From an uncultured Clostridia bacterium (lineage in GTDB: Bacteria; Bacillota; Clostridia; Christensenellales; Borkfalkiaceae), in the NCBI GenBank assembly GCA_944340905.1, contig CALVLT010000001.1, positions 1 to 64,000 of the forward strand: DNA of 64,000 bases, written 5' to 3'. The notes beneath the pieces were generated by a model. It had not been told where the DNA came from. It did not search any database and was given only the letters and a program-made list of their open reading frames with translations. Position 1 is the stretch's first letter. Every line of letters begins with the position of its first letter. Below, one piece after another: positions 33,101 through 42,376 of this stretch. Made by a program: the position numbers and the translations under genes.

Positions 33101-35426
33101 TCTTGGGAATGGTGATACTTGTAAGTTTTTCGCAACCATAAAATGCCTTTCCCCCGATACTCGTAACCCCTTCGGGAATGGTGACGCTTGCAAGAGATTT
33201 GCAGCACCAGAATGCCATTCTCCCAATGCTCGTAACACCTTGGGGAATGGCGACACCCGTAAGCGCTTTGCAGCCCGAGAAGGCTTCCTCGCCAATGCTT
33301 GTCACGCTGCCGTCCGCAGGAATCACACTCGTTTTACAGCCTGCGAGCAGCGTTTTTGATTTTGTTTCGATCAGACAGTTTCCGCTGACATGGTATACGG
33401 AATTTCCCGCCGCCACATTGAATTTCTCCATTCCCTCGCAGCCGGAAAATACACCCGCGCCGATGCTTGTTACACTTTTGGGGATGGTGACACTTGTAAG
33501 CGCTTTGCAATCGATAAATGCCCGTTCGCCGATGCTCGTCACGCCCTCCGGAATTGCAATGCTTGTAAGAGATTTACAATAGGAGAATGCTCTCTTGCCA
33601 ATGGTTTTTACGCCCTCAGGAATGACAATGCTCGCAAGAGACTCACAATCTTCAAACGCACTCCCGCCAATGTTCGTTACGCTGCCCGGGATCACAACGC
33701 TTGCAAGAGACTTGCAGCCTTCAAACGCACTATCACCTATGCTCATGACGCCTTCCGGAATCACAATGCCTGTAAGTGAATTGCAGCGATAGAATGTATG
33801 GGCCGCAATTTCCGTTACGCCATTCGGGATCACTACCTCGCCGCCCGCGCCCTTGTATTGGATCAATACGCCGTTTTCGATCACAAAATCACTCGACGGA
33901 CTTTCCGCGGGCGCTTGCACGGCAGGCGCGGGCTTGGGCTTCGGCGCGGGTTTTGCAGGATCGGGAATCTCTATCTCGCCGAAATCACCGAAATCTTCGG
34001 AGGTGCTTTCCGCGGGCATTTGTGTAGGTTCGGACGCGGGCTTGGGAGGCTGCACAGGCGCCGGCGCGGCGGGTTTGGACGCTGCCTCCTGCGCCGCTTT
34101 CTTCAGGCGCTCCAGTTCGGCGCGCAGGGCGGCTGCCTCCTCCTCGGCTTTCTTCTGTGCCTCGGCGGCGCGGCGGCGTTCCTCCTCGGCGCGCTTTTTC
34201 TCCTCCTCCGCGCGTTGCTTTTCCTCCTCCGCATGGCGGCGATCCTCTTCGGCGCGGCGCACTGCCTCTGCCTCACGGGCTGCCGCCTCCGCTTTGGCGC
34301 GCTGCGCCCGCTCCGCCTCCTCGCGCGTGGCGGCAAATTCCCGTCCGCCGCACTCGATGCAGAACTTGGTCTTTTTGGGGTTCTCCGTTCCGCAGGCAAG
34401 GCAGTACTTGACGTTGGACGCGGGCGCGCTCGCCACATACTCCAGCACGCGGCGGGCAACTTCCGCCACGTTGTAGCAACGCTCATAGCCCGCAAAAAAT
34501 TCATTGACGATAGCCTCGGCGGCGTCGCCCCCCTTGTAGGGTTCGATGACGTATTCCACGCGCGGCTTTTTATATTCTGCGGGCAGCTTTTCATAGTAAT
34601 TACGCAGCTGTGCGGGTGCGCCGTCGATATCCTTCTGGCGGACGTAGGGCAGCTCGACGCTGAGCGCATCGCAGCGGCGGCTGCGCGAACGCGTGGACGA
34701 CACGAACACCACCGTCTTGCAGTGGTCCATCGCCTCGAACAGCTTTTCCTCGTAGTGCCGCACCGCGCCGTGCTGCAGGTTGCGCGCCGCCACAAAACAC
34801 TTCAGCCCTTGCCGCTCCAGCTCCTCCACCAGTTCGATGACCTTTTCCATGTCCTCGCTCTTGTAGGCGATGAAGGCGTCGCGCGGGACAAGCACGTCAT
34901 ATACGCCCCTGTCGATCTTCTCCGCCTCGCGGATGAGCTGACGGTTGTACCTGTCGTACTGCTCCATGTCCGTTCCCGCGTTCCCCGCGCGGGCGAGAAA
35001 ATCGTTGACGGCGAGCAGGTTGCTCTCCTTGAGAAGGTGCAGCATGAGACGCACGACGTCCCACACATACATGCTCTGCGCCGAAACGTCCGCCTCGCCG
35101 AGAAAGGCGTTGAGACGGGCGTCGCTGCCGCCGCAGGCAAGGTCGCAGAACGTTGCGAACCAATCGTCGGGCAGATACCCCTTGATCGCCTTGGCAAGGC
35201 GGGAGATCTCCGCATCGTTGATGAATTCCTCGTGCGTCTCCCGCCAGAGCTGCCGGCGAAGGTTGGCGAGCGCCTCCTGTTTCTGCTCGCCTAAAAGGCG
35301 CGCCATCTCGTCCGCAACGCGGCGGGCGTTTTCCGCCTCATACCGCGCCCCGCACGCGGGACATATGTACATTTCGTCCTCTTTTTTCAAGAACGTTCCG
35401 CATTTTTTGCAACGTAATTCCTGCAT
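30108..35426 (-). CDS. Giant zinc ribbon - TIR - zinc ribbon - coiled coil - five-block LRR protein (TIR gene 2)
   Basis: 1772 residues, the largest protein here. It has a ribbon (Cys6/9/22/25), a helical region, TIR at about 181-320 (RDAFIAYKSEDMEKV; candidate Glu258 in CDALSVELPYV), a second ribbon (YCLACG...FCIECGGREF), a coiled coil rich in Glu/Arg/Ala (about 365-460) and an acidic Pro-rich linker. Five BspA-type LRR blocks follow, roughly 10, 4, 9, 8 and 5 repeats long. Each closes with a KIYCHRKKPLLWPKGW-type cap, and the last four are separated by nearly identical Pro/Ala linkers. It has no membrane helix. The gene begins 21 bases after TIR gene 3 and shares its first 57 codons almost exactly. 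Confidence 0.88.
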   Translation of the reverse strand: MQELRCKKCGTFLKKEDEMYICPACGARYEAENARRVADEMARLLGEQKQEALANLRRQLWRETHEEFINDAEISRLAKAIKGYLPDDWFATFCDLACGGSDARLNAFLGEADVSAQSMYVWDVVRLMLHLLKESNLLAVNDFLARAGNAGTDMEQYDRYNRQLIREAEKIDRGVYDVLVPRDAFIAYKSEDMEKVIELVEELERQGLKCFVAARNLQHGAVRHYEEKLFEAMDHCKTVVFVSSTRSRSRRCDALSVELPYVRQKDIDGAPAQLRNYYEKLPAEYKKPRVEYVIEPYKGGDAAEAIVNEFFAGYERCYNVAEVARRVLEYVASAPASNVKYCLACGTENPKKTKFCIECGGREFAATREEAERAQRAKAEAAAREAEAVRRAEEDRRHAEEEKQRAEEEKKRAEEERRRAAEAQKKAEEEAAALRAELERLKKAAQEAASKPAAPAPVQPPKPASEPTQMPAESTSEDFGDFGEIEIPDPAKPAPKPKPAPAVQAPAESPSSDFVIENGVLIQYKGAGGEVVIPNGVTEIAAHTFYRCNSLTGIVIPEGVMSIGDSAFEGCKSLASVVIPGSVTNIGGSAFEDCESLASIVIPEGVKTIGKRAFSYCKSLTSIAIPEGVTSIGERAFIDCKALTSVTIPKSVTSIGAGVFSGCEGMEKFNVAAGNSVYHVSGNCLIETKSKTLLAGCKTSVIPADGSVTSIGEEAFSGCKALTGVAIPQGVTSIGRMAFWCCKSLASVTIPEGVTSIGGKAFYGCEKLTSITIPKSVTIIWEEAFLYCGKAKIYCAAPEPAQWPQGWHSDLKKRRIIWNAPKPESAPQAAPKPAEKSAAAPAPKPAPAAQQSKPAQNAPVSGGMGGHPDMYIPKASPLSDFEIENGVLKKYNGKGGKVVIPNNVTCIGSFSFKEEPLWLKTISLMSDLARNGVKAIKDDIGLTSVVIPNSVTIIESHAFFFCTGLTSITIPDSVESIGGLAFEGCYELKSITIPAKAVKIGTDAFKGCDKAKIYCHRQKPNRWPDGWDKSLQDRIIWDQPQPTPVAPAPAAQTPAESPLSDFVIKNGVLEKYKGKGGDVVIPSGVKIIEQSAFQGCASIASIAIPKGLIRIGDRDFAGCSSLVSITIPEGVTSVGVEAFDGCTSLTSVTIPKSVTSIGKRAFYSCRSLASITILEGVTSIGWSAFYGCSSLTSIIIPKSVTSMEGGTFSGCEGMKEIIVEAGNPAYHVSGNCLIETKTKKLIAGCKTSVIPADGSVTSIGWSAFAGCASLASITFPKGLTSIGGYAFNNCASLASVTIPVSVTCIGEKAFSGCPNLKIYCHRKKPLLWPKGWDKDLKDRIIWDQPQPTPVAPAPAAQTPAESLLSEFLIKNSVLEKYKGKGGNVVIPDGVKRIGWHAFEGCAGLMGITIPNSVTRIGEGAFKGCTGLTSITIPNSVKSIEDSTFSSCTGLTSIAIPKSVMSIGAGAFYGCTGLPSITIPISVTNIGGSAFFGCERLTSITIPDGVTSIADSVFCGCTSLTNVVIPKDVTEIGWRAFDNCKSLKSVTIPQNVQNIDAYAFPFGCKVYCHRKKPLLWPKGWHKDLKGRIIWDQPQPTPVAPAPAAQTPAESPLSDFEIENGVLKKYKGKGGNVVIPKGVKSIGNSAFYGCTGLTSIMIPNGVTSIGDHAFWGCCYLASIVIPKGVTSIGTYAFRRCSDLTSITIPEGVTSIGNLAFYDCLRLRSVTIPESVMTFIRSDTFKECPYLTIHCHRKKPLLWPKGWDKDLKDKIIWDK
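30583..32317 (-). repeat. Three near-identical linker repeats inside TIR gene 2
   Basis: About 80-base copies at 30583-30663, 31324-31402 and 32236-32317 encode the linker QPTPVAPAPAAQTPAES and its LRR-block boundary. The adjoining cap sequences (WPKGW segment) are also repeated. These repeats could change LRR block number by recombination. Confidence 0.85.
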
Positions 35427-35447
35427 GATATTCCTCTTTGAATGCTC

Positions 35448-37964
35448 TTATATATTCTGGGCGGGATAGGGCGTATCGCATATCACGCTGACCTTTCCGT
35501 TCGTAAAATTTCCGTTGTTGCCCGCGGCGACCGTGATGTTCTCCCACTGTTCGCGCGTGCCCGCATAGTACACCGTGCACCCCTCGCCCGCATCCCCGAA
35601 AAACCTTTCAGGAATGGAAGTGACGGAGACGGGAATGTAAATTTGCGCGGCAAAGGCGAGATATTCCGCCTCATACCCCCACAGGACTTTATCCCGCTGC
35701 ATGATAAGGGAGCTGCCTTCAAATGTAAAGTCCTCTTCCAGAACCAGCCTGTCCGCATAATGAGAGGCATCTCCGCCATACCCCTGCGACAGGTGCACGG
35801 TGGAATCATTCCTTACATATACCGTTCCGATGCTGTCGGAAAACCCGTCGACGCTGCCGTTATCCACCCGAAGATTTGCCAGTTTGATATCCGTGTACCC
35901 GAACAGCGAATAGGCATATCTGGCGTTCATTCCGCTCGTGAGTATGGCAGAGCTGACAGTAATGTCCGTCAGGCTGTAACAATCTTCAAATACATAATTT
36001 TCTACAACGTAATTTCCATCTGTAAAGGTGACGGAAGAAAGACGGGAACAGGATTTGAATGCTTTGTCATGGATCGTCAGGTCCCCGCCCGTAAAGGTGA
36101 GCGTGACGAGCGACTGGTTGTTCTGTGCGACCCCTTTGGCAACGGACGTCACCATCTTGCCGTTGCACGTGCCCTGCACCGTCGCATCGCTGCAACCGTC
36201 AAGAAAGCGATAGACTTCATAATCCGCATCGCGCTCGGCATAGACCACGCCGCCCTCTTCATCCGTATAGAGACTTTTGTAGGCGAGCCTGCCCGTGCAG
36301 AGCGTCCATACGATCAGGACGCCCAACGCGATTGCTGCCACAATAAAAAACCACATGCGCCCCGGACTCCATTCCTCGTGGCCGTTGTAGACCGCGGCAA
36401 TGATGCACAAAACCAGCAGCGCCAGCGACACATAGAACGCAACTTTCAGCAAGCTAAGCTGCATCGGATCGGCAAGCCCCACGATGCCTAAAATCATGAA
36501 GACGAGCGCCGCAATCGCGGTGAAAAACAGCACTGTCTCCATTGCGATGCGCCTGCAAATACCCTCTACCGTACTTCCGCATTTGCGTAAGAGACTGCCG
36601 AACCGGGAAACCACGCCGCCCGACGCATTGCCTGCGCTTTTCGTATACGCCTTGGCATTTCCCGCAGGCGCGCCCTTCCTTGCGCGCTGTTTTTCAGACC
36701 TGCGCGCCGCTTTTTTCTCTTTTTTGGATGCCTTCCGCCGTTCCGTCTCCAATTCGCGCTGCGCCCGCGCCGCTGCCTCCTCTGCCCTTCTTTGCGCCTC
36801 GGTTGCCTTCTGCAGCGCCTCATCCTGCCGGATGCGCAGGATGCGCTCGCGCTCTTCAGCCGTTGCGGCAAATTCCTGCGCACCGCATTCAATGCAGAAC
36901 TTGGTCTTTCTGGGATTTCCCGCGCCGCAGGAGATACAATATTTGGTCTCGGCGGCGGGCCGTTCTTCCTGTGCATTGCCGCGCAGCAACTGATAAACTT
37001 GTGCGATGACGTCCTTGACGGCCGTGCAGCGCTCGAACCCCGCAAAAAGCTCCTTCGTCAGCTTTTCCACCGCCCTGCCGCAATATGGCTCCGCCACGTA
37101 CTCTACGCGCGGCTTTTTGCAGGAACGCGGCAGTTTGGCATAGTCACCCGCATACTGCGCGCGCTCCATATCCTCACGGCGGATATACTCCATTTCCACG
37201 CTCAGCGCATCGCATTCGTGGCTGCGCGAATGGTTGGTGGAGACAAATAAAGCCACCTTGCAACTGTCCATCGCCTGCTGCAATATGGTGTTGTAGTCGC
37301 TCTTCCTCCCGTGCTGGATGTTGCGCGCCGCCACGAAACAGCGCAGCCCCTCCTTCTCCAATTCTTCCACGAGGGAGATGACCATCTTCATGTCCGCGCT
37401 CGAATACATGACGAACACGTCTCGCGGCAATAACGGGTTGTAGACTTCCTCCTCCAGTTTCTGCGATTCGCGCGCGAGAATGGGATAGTACTTATTGTAG
37501 AAGTCGTTGCCCAGCACCTGCGCGCCGCGCTCCAGCAAGTTATTCATTGCGAGCAGGTAGCGAGGGCGCAAGATCTTGAACATGAATTTTACAATGTCCT
37601 CGAGGTCGTTGGCGTGCTCCTTGACGTTCAGATCGACGAGAAAGGCATTGAGTTTTGCGTAGTCCCTTCCGCAGGCGAGTTCGCAGAAGGTGGCGAAGAA
37701 GTCCTCGGGCAGATAGCTCCTGATCTCCCGCGCAAGGACGAGCAGCTTTTCATCATCGATATACTGCTCGTTGAATTCTTTCCACAATTGCTGACGAAGG
37801 TTGGCGAGCGCCTCCTGTTTCTGCTCGCCTAAAAGGCGCGCCATCTCGTCCGCAACGCGGCGGGCGTTTTCCGCCTCATACCGCGCCCCGCACGCGGGGC
37901 ATATGTACATTTCGTCCTCTTTTTTCAAGAACGTTCCGCATTTTTTGCAACGTAATTCCTGCAT
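35448..37964 (-). CDS. Zinc ribbon - TIR - zinc ribbon - coiled coil - membrane - degenerate LRR protein (TIR gene 3)
   Basis: 838 residues from ATG 37964 (RBS GAGG); a TTG four codons upstream is rejected. The ribbon has Cys6/9/22/25, TIR lies at about 180-320 (RDVFVMYSSADMKMV; Glu257 in CDALSVEMEYI), and a second ribbon reads YCISCG...FCIECG. A Lys/Arg-rich coiled segment follows, then three membrane helices (about 490-585). The C-terminal region of about 250 residues holds irregular LRR-like units (KAFKSCSRLSSVTFTDG), probably outside the membrane. The first ~57 residues match TIR gene 2 and the rest of the N-terminal half matches TIR genes 4 and 5, so this is a mosaic. Confidence 0.85.
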   Translation of the reverse strand: MQELRCKKCGTFLKKEDEMYICPACGARYEAENARRVADEMARLLGEQKQEALANLRQQLWKEFNEQYIDDEKLLVLAREIRSYLPEDFFATFCELACGRDYAKLNAFLVDLNVKEHANDLEDIVKFMFKILRPRYLLAMNNLLERGAQVLGNDFYNKYYPILARESQKLEEEVYNPLLPRDVFVMYSSADMKMVISLVEELEKEGLRCFVAARNIQHGRKSDYNTILQQAMDSCKVALFVSTNHSRSHECDALSVEMEYIRREDMERAQYAGDYAKLPRSCKKPRVEYVAEPYCGRAVEKLTKELFAGFERCTAVKDVIAQVYQLLRGNAQEERPAAETKYCISCGAGNPRKTKFCIECGAQEFAATAEERERILRIRQDEALQKATEAQRRAEEAAARAQRELETERRKASKKEKKAARRSEKQRARKGAPAGNAKAYTKSAGNASGGVVSRFGSLLRKCGSTVEGICRRIAMETVLFFTAIAALVFMILGIVGLADPMQLSLLKVAFYVSLALLVLCIIAAVYNGHEEWSPGRMWFFIVAAIALGVLIVWTLCTGRLAYKSLYTDEEGGVVYAERDADYEVYRFLDGCSDATVQGTCNGKMVTSVAKGVAQNNQSLVTLTFTGGDLTIHDKAFKSCSRLSSVTFTDGNYVVENYVFEDCYSLTDITVSSAILTSGMNARYAYSLFGYTDIKLANLRVDNGSVDGFSDSIGTVYVRNDSTVHLSQGYGGDASHYADRLVLEEDFTFEGSSLIMQRDKVLWGYEAEYLAFAAQIYIPVSVTSIPERFFGDAGEGCTVYYAGTREQWENITVAAGNNGNFTNGKVSVICDTPYPAQNI

Positions 37965-38034
37965 GGTTTTCCTCAATTGCCTTCAATCAATGATTGCCTT
38001 ATGCCGCCTTCTCGCAGCGATACGCAATCATTTT

Positions 38035-41000
38035 TTAGCCGCGCAGACGCGCCAACCCCTCTTTCGCCTTCTGGTTGCCCTGTGCCGCTGCCTTTTCATA
38101 CCATTCGATGGCCTCGGCAATGCTCATTCTGACGCCCCGCCCCGTCTCGTAGCAGCGGCCGAGATTGTACTGCGCCATCGCATACCCGTCGAGCGCCGCC
38201 GAGCGGTACCATTTGACCGCCTCTTCATAATCGACCGAAACGCCCAGCCCTGCCTCGTAGCAGTAGCCGATGCTGTTTTGCGATGCGGTATAGCCCTGCA
38301 CCGCCGCCTTTCTGAACCAACTGAGCGCCTCCGCGTCGTTCTTCGGCACGCCGTTACCGCTCTGATAGCAGCATGCAAGATTGTTCTGGGCGCGCGCACT
38401 GCCGTTTTCCGCCGCCTTTTTATACCACTTGACCGCCTCGGTATAACTCTTGGGAGTGCCGATGCCCGCCTCGTAGCAATAGCCTAAGTTGCACTGCGCC
38501 ACGGCATCGCCCTGCTCCGCCGCTTTTTTGTACCACTTGACCGCCTCCTGCTGATTTTTGGCGACGCCCCTGCCGTTCTCATAGCAGAGGGCAAGGTTGT
38601 TCTGCGCGCGGGCAAGCCCCTTCTCCGCCGCCTTTTTGTACCAGGACACGGCGTCCGCGTCGCTCTTGGGCACGCCGCGCCCCACCTGATAGCAGTAAGC
38701 AAGGTTGCACTGCGCGGCGGCGCTGCCGCCTTCCGCCGCCTTTTTATACCACTTGGTCGCCTCGGCATAGTCCTGCGTGACGCCCCAGCCGTTTTCATAG
38801 AACAGCCCGATGCTGCACTGCGCCAGGGTGCTGCCCTGCTGCGCCGCCTTCCTGTAAAGCTCGAGCGCCTTCGCATAGTCGCGGCGGACGCCCCTGCCGT
38901 TTTGATAGCAGTCGGCAAGGTTGTTCAGCGCCCGCACATTGTTTTGATCGGCGGATTTTTCGTACCATGACACGGCGTCCTCATAGCTGCGCGGCACGCC
39001 GATGCCCGCCTCGTAACAATAGCCGAGGTTGCACTGCGCCACGGGGTCGCCCTGTTCCGCCGCCTTGCGGTACCACTTGGCCGCCTCTGTCTCGCTCTTG
39101 GGAACGCCTTCGCCCCGTTCATAGCGCAGCCCGAGACTGCACTGCGCATCGGCATGTCCCAGGTCCGCCGCCGCACGCAGCCATTTGACGCACGTTTCGT
39201 AATTTTTCGTCACGCCCAGCCCGTCGCGGTAGCAGATGCCGAGGCGGTACTTTGCATTGGCGTTCGCGTTGCCGCGGCTTGCTGCCTCGAGATAGCATTC
39301 AACGGCCTGCTTGTAGTTGCGCGCCTGATAGAACTTATCCCCTGCCTCGCCGACCTGATCGGAAGTCATTTCATCGAAGTTGAGCGCCTGTGCCGCGGGT
39401 GCGGCAGACGCGGAAGCCGCCGAAGAGGACGTTGCGGCAGATGCCGACGGCACATCCGTTCCCATATCCGCCAGCGCCTTTTTGGCGTTCTCGTTCCCCT
39501 GTGCGGCGCTCTTCTGATACCAGTTGGCCGCCTCCGCCCTGTCCTGTCCGACACCCTTTCCGTGTTCATAGCAATAGCCAAGGCTGTACTGCGCCCCCGC
39601 GCTGCCCTGCGCGGCAGCCTTCTGGTAGCACCTGACTGCCTCGGCATAGTCCTGCCCGACGCCGCGGCCGTAGTAGTAGCATTCGCCCAGGGCGTTCTGC
39701 GAACTTGCATGCCCCTGTTCGGCGCCCTTTTGGTACCACTTCACTGCCCCGGCCTCGTCCTGCGCAACTCCCTGCCCCTTTTCAAGGCAGTAGCCAAAGT
39801 TGTACTGGGCGCCCGCATACCCCTGCTCGGCCGCCTTCTGATAGCAGCTGACCGCCTCGGCATAGTCCTGCCCGACGCCGCGGCCGTAATAATAGCATTC
39901 ACCGAGCGCGTTCTGTGCCCGCGCCATGCCCTGATCTGCCGCCTTTTGATACCACTTCGCCGCCTCGGCCTCATCCTTGGTAATCCCCTGTCCGTTTTCG
40001 AGACAGAACCCGAGACTGTACTGCGAGCTTGCATGGCCCTGATCCGCCGCCTTGCGGTACCATTTGACCGCCTCGGCGTAATTTTTTTCGATGCCCTGTC
40101 CGTAGTAATAGCATTCGCCAAGGCTGAACTGCGCGCCCTTGTGCCCCTGCTCCGCCGCCTTCTGATACCATTTGACCGCCTCGGCGTAGTCCCGCCCGAC
40201 GCCGTCTCCGTAATAGTAGCTCTCGCCCACGGCATACTGCGCCTTGGCGTGGCCCTGCTCCGCCGCCTGTTTGTACCATTTGAACGCTTCCGAGAGGTCT
40301 TTCGCGACGCCCTCTCCGTTTTCATAGCTGTAGCCGAGGTTGTACCGGGCGCCCGTATGCCCCTGCTGCGCCGCCTTGAGATACCATTTGACCGCCTCGG
40401 CATGATCGACGGCAACGCCCTTTCCGAAATCGTAGCAGACGCCCGTCATGAACTGTGCATACGAATACCCCATCTCGGCGGCCGTGCGGTACAGCTCTGC
40501 CGCCTTGGGATATTCTTCCTTTTCATAGAGTTCTTCTGCCTCGGCATAGAGCTGCTTGGCGGATTTTCCAGAGGCGGGCGCGGGCTTGGGTTCGGGGGCG
40601 GGGGCGGGGGCGGGAGAGAGCACAGGTTTCTCGGCGGGCGGCGTGTTCTTGATTGCCTTCAGCCGCTCGATCTCCGCGCGCAGCGCCGCGGCCTCCTCCT
40701 CCGCCTGCCTTTTGGCGGCGGCAAGGCGCTCCCGTTCCTCTTCGACAAGGCGGAGCGCCTCCATCTCCTCCTCTTCATCGGGAATACCGCGCTCCAGATC
40801 GAAGATCTGCGAGACGACATCCTTGACGGACGTGCAGCGCTCGAACCCTGCAAAAAGTTCCTTCGTCAGCTTTTCCACCGCCCTACCGCAGTAGCTCTCC
40901 ACCACGTACTCCACGCGCGGCTTTTTGTACTTTCTGGGCAGTTTCGCGTAGTCATTGCGGTACTGCGCGGGCGCGCCCGCCGTATCGCGCCGGCGGATAT

Positions 41001-41778
41001 ACTCCATCTCCACGCTCAACGCATCGCATTCGTGATTGCGCGAATGCGTCGTCGATACGAACAAGCCCACCTTGCAGCTGTCCATCGCCTGCTGCAGTAT
41101 GGTGTTATAGTCACTCTTCCTCCCGTGCTGAATGTTGCGCGCCGCCACGAAACAGCGCAGCCCCTCCTTCTCCAATTCCTCCACGAGGGAGATGACCATC
41201 TTCATGTCCGCGCTCGAATACATGACGAACACGTCTCGCGGCAGCAGCGGGTTGTAGACTTCCTCCTCCAGTTTCTGCGATTCGCGCGCGAGAATGGGAT
41301 AGTACTTATTGTAGAAGTCGTTGCCCAGCACCTGCGCGCCGCGCTCCAGCAAGTTATTCATTGCGAGCAGGTAGCGCGGACGCAAGATCTTGAACATGAA
41401 TCTGACGATGTCCTCGAGATCGTCGGCGTGCTCCTTGACGTCCAGATCGATGAGAAAACTGTTGAGTTTGGTGGCATCTTTGCCGCAGGCAAGTTCGCAG
41501 AAGGTGGCGAAAAAGTCATCGGGCAGATAGCTCCTGATCTCCCGCGCAAGGGAGAGCAGTTTTTCGTCGTCGATGTAGTCCTCGTTGAACTCCTTCCACA
41601 ACTGCTGGCGCAGCGCGGCAAGGCGCTCCTGTTTCTGCGCGTCCAGAACATGGGAGAGCTGCTCGGCGGCATCCTGCGCACGCGCCGCCTCATACTCCGC
41701 CCCGCACCCGGGGCAGACATATTTGTTCCCCTTCTGTTCCAGCGTCAGCCCGCACTTTCTGCAACGTAATTCCTGCAT
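38035..41778 (-). CDS. Zinc ribbon - TIR - coiled coil - Sel1-repeat protein (TIR gene 4)
   Basis: 1247 residues. It has a ribbon (MQELRCRKCG...CPGCG), helical region and TIR (RDVFVMYSSADMKMV; candidate Glu in CDALSVEMEYI), but no second ribbon. After a coiled coil and Pro-rich linker come two arrays of Sel1 repeats, 36 residues each (YAEAVKWYQKAAEQGHA type). There are about 9 full copies, a Ser/Ala linker, then about 11 more, each array introduced by a TPR-like hairpin. Sel1 arrays form superhelical protein-binding scaffolds. There is no membrane helix. The first ~330 residues are nearly identical, also at DNA level, to TIR genes 3 and 5, whereas the C-terminus is unrelated. Confidence 0.88.
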   Translation of the reverse strand: MQELRCRKCGLTLEQKGNKYVCPGCGAEYEAARAQDAAEQLSHVLDAQKQERLAALRQQLWKEFNEDYIDDEKLLSLAREIRSYLPDDFFATFCELACGKDATKLNSFLIDLDVKEHADDLEDIVRFMFKILRPRYLLAMNNLLERGAQVLGNDFYNKYYPILARESQKLEEEVYNPLLPRDVFVMYSSADMKMVISLVEELEKEGLRCFVAARNIQHGRKSDYNTILQQAMDSCKVGLFVSTTHSRNHECDALSVEMEYIRRRDTAGAPAQYRNDYAKLPRKYKKPRVEYVVESYCGRAVEKLTKELFAGFERCTSVKDVVSQIFDLERGIPDEEEEMEALRLVEEERERLAAAKRQAEEEAAALRAEIERLKAIKNTPPAEKPVLSPAPAPAPEPKPAPASGKSAKQLYAEAEELYEKEEYPKAAELYRTAAEMGYSYAQFMTGVCYDFGKGVAVDHAEAVKWYLKAAQQGHTGARYNLGYSYENGEGVAKDLSEAFKWYKQAAEQGHAKAQYAVGESYYYGDGVGRDYAEAVKWYQKAAEQGHKGAQFSLGECYYYGQGIEKNYAEAVKWYRKAADQGHASSQYSLGFCLENGQGITKDEAEAAKWYQKAADQGMARAQNALGECYYYGRGVGQDYAEAVSCYQKAAEQGYAGAQYNFGYCLEKGQGVAQDEAGAVKWYQKGAEQGHASSQNALGECYYYGRGVGQDYAEAVRCYQKAAAQGSAGAQYSLGYCYEHGKGVGQDRAEAANWYQKSAAQGNENAKKALADMGTDVPSASAATSSSAASASAAPAAQALNFDEMTSDQVGEAGDKFYQARNYKQAVECYLEAASRGNANANAKYRLGICYRDGLGVTKNYETCVKWLRAAADLGHADAQCSLGLRYERGEGVPKSETEAAKWYRKAAEQGDPVAQCNLGYCYEAGIGVPRSYEDAVSWYEKSADQNNVRALNNLADCYQNGRGVRRDYAKALELYRKAAQQGSTLAQCSIGLFYENGWGVTQDYAEATKWYKKAAEGGSAAAQCNLAYCYQVGRGVPKSDADAVSWYKKAAEKGLARAQNNLALCYENGRGVAKNQQEAVKWYKKAAEQGDAVAQCNLGYCYEAGIGTPKSYTEAVKWYKKAAENGSARAQNNLACCYQSGNGVPKNDAEALSWFRKAAVQGYTASQNSIGYCYEAGLGVSVDYEEAVKWYRSAALDGYAMAQYNLGRCYETGRGVRMSIAEAIEWYEKAAAQGNQKAKEGLARLRG

Positions 41779-42056
41779 AACTTTTACCTCGTTTTATTTT
41801 TTTGATAATTTATTCAAAATGTATTGCTTTTGTTTCGGCGTCAGCCCCCCTGAGGAGGAAGGCTTCTGCGTTTTCTTGCCCCTAAGACACGTCGCGGCAA
41901 AGCGCCTTTTGCAGGTATTTGGCTGCGCCAAACACCTTGCCTGAAACGCCTGCCGCTCCTTTTCGCAAAAGAGCTTTGCAAGCAAATCTTTTTTGCGAAT
42001 GCTGCGGATTTGCAACAATATCGCTCTGAATGACGGGAACGAAAATTCTTTGGAAA
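41779..42056. other. Intergenic spacer upstream of TIR gene 4
   Basis: Contains the RBS of TIR gene 4 (GAGGT) and an A/T-rich leader. The rest is spacer with an inverted repeat (AGGTATTTGGC/GCCAAACACCT near 41912-41936) and the phrase CTTGCCCCTAAGAC, which recurs near 42288 and in related form at 29823 and 47108. Short ORFs across it look like repeat read-through, not genes. Confidence 0.5.
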
Positions 42057-42332
42057 CGCGTCATTCTGAGCGGAACGAAGTGGAGCGTAAGAATCCCCTT
42101 GTAGGACGACACCGAGCATATGACCGCGTTCTCGCCCTCCCTGTGTAAGGGAGGGTGCCGAGCTTGCGAGGCGGGAGGGTTGTTGTGCTTGCCTATAACA
42201 AACCCTGACAACCCTTTCGTCACGGCTTACGCCGCGCCACCTCCCCTTACACAGGGGAGGCATTCCGCGTCTTTTTGCCCCTAAGACGACGTATAAGGGG
42301 ATTCTTCGTCGCCTTCGGCTCCTCTGAATGAC
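42057..42332. repeat. Composite intergenic repeat A+B, copy 2, with inverted end
   Basis: 42057-42133 matches element A and 42134-42260 element B, including both hairpins with complementary loops. 42297-42332 (GGGATTCTTCG...CTGAATGACAG) is the inverted end. Close in sequence to 29893-30097. Confidence 0.9.
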
Positions 42333-42376
42333 AGTAAGCGAGGCAGTTCCGCTCTACGCACGCTTTTCAACAACTG

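Noticed and set aside
38100..40450. Regular ~108-base repeats that look array-like
   Set aside because: They are in-frame Sel1 repeats of 36 residues, not CRISPR. No cas genes and no short identical repeats with unique spacers occur in the window.
41794..42263. Short - strand frames in the spacer upstream of TIR gene 4
   Set aside because: They read through intergenic repeat elements, have no convincing RBS and show repeat-derived composition.
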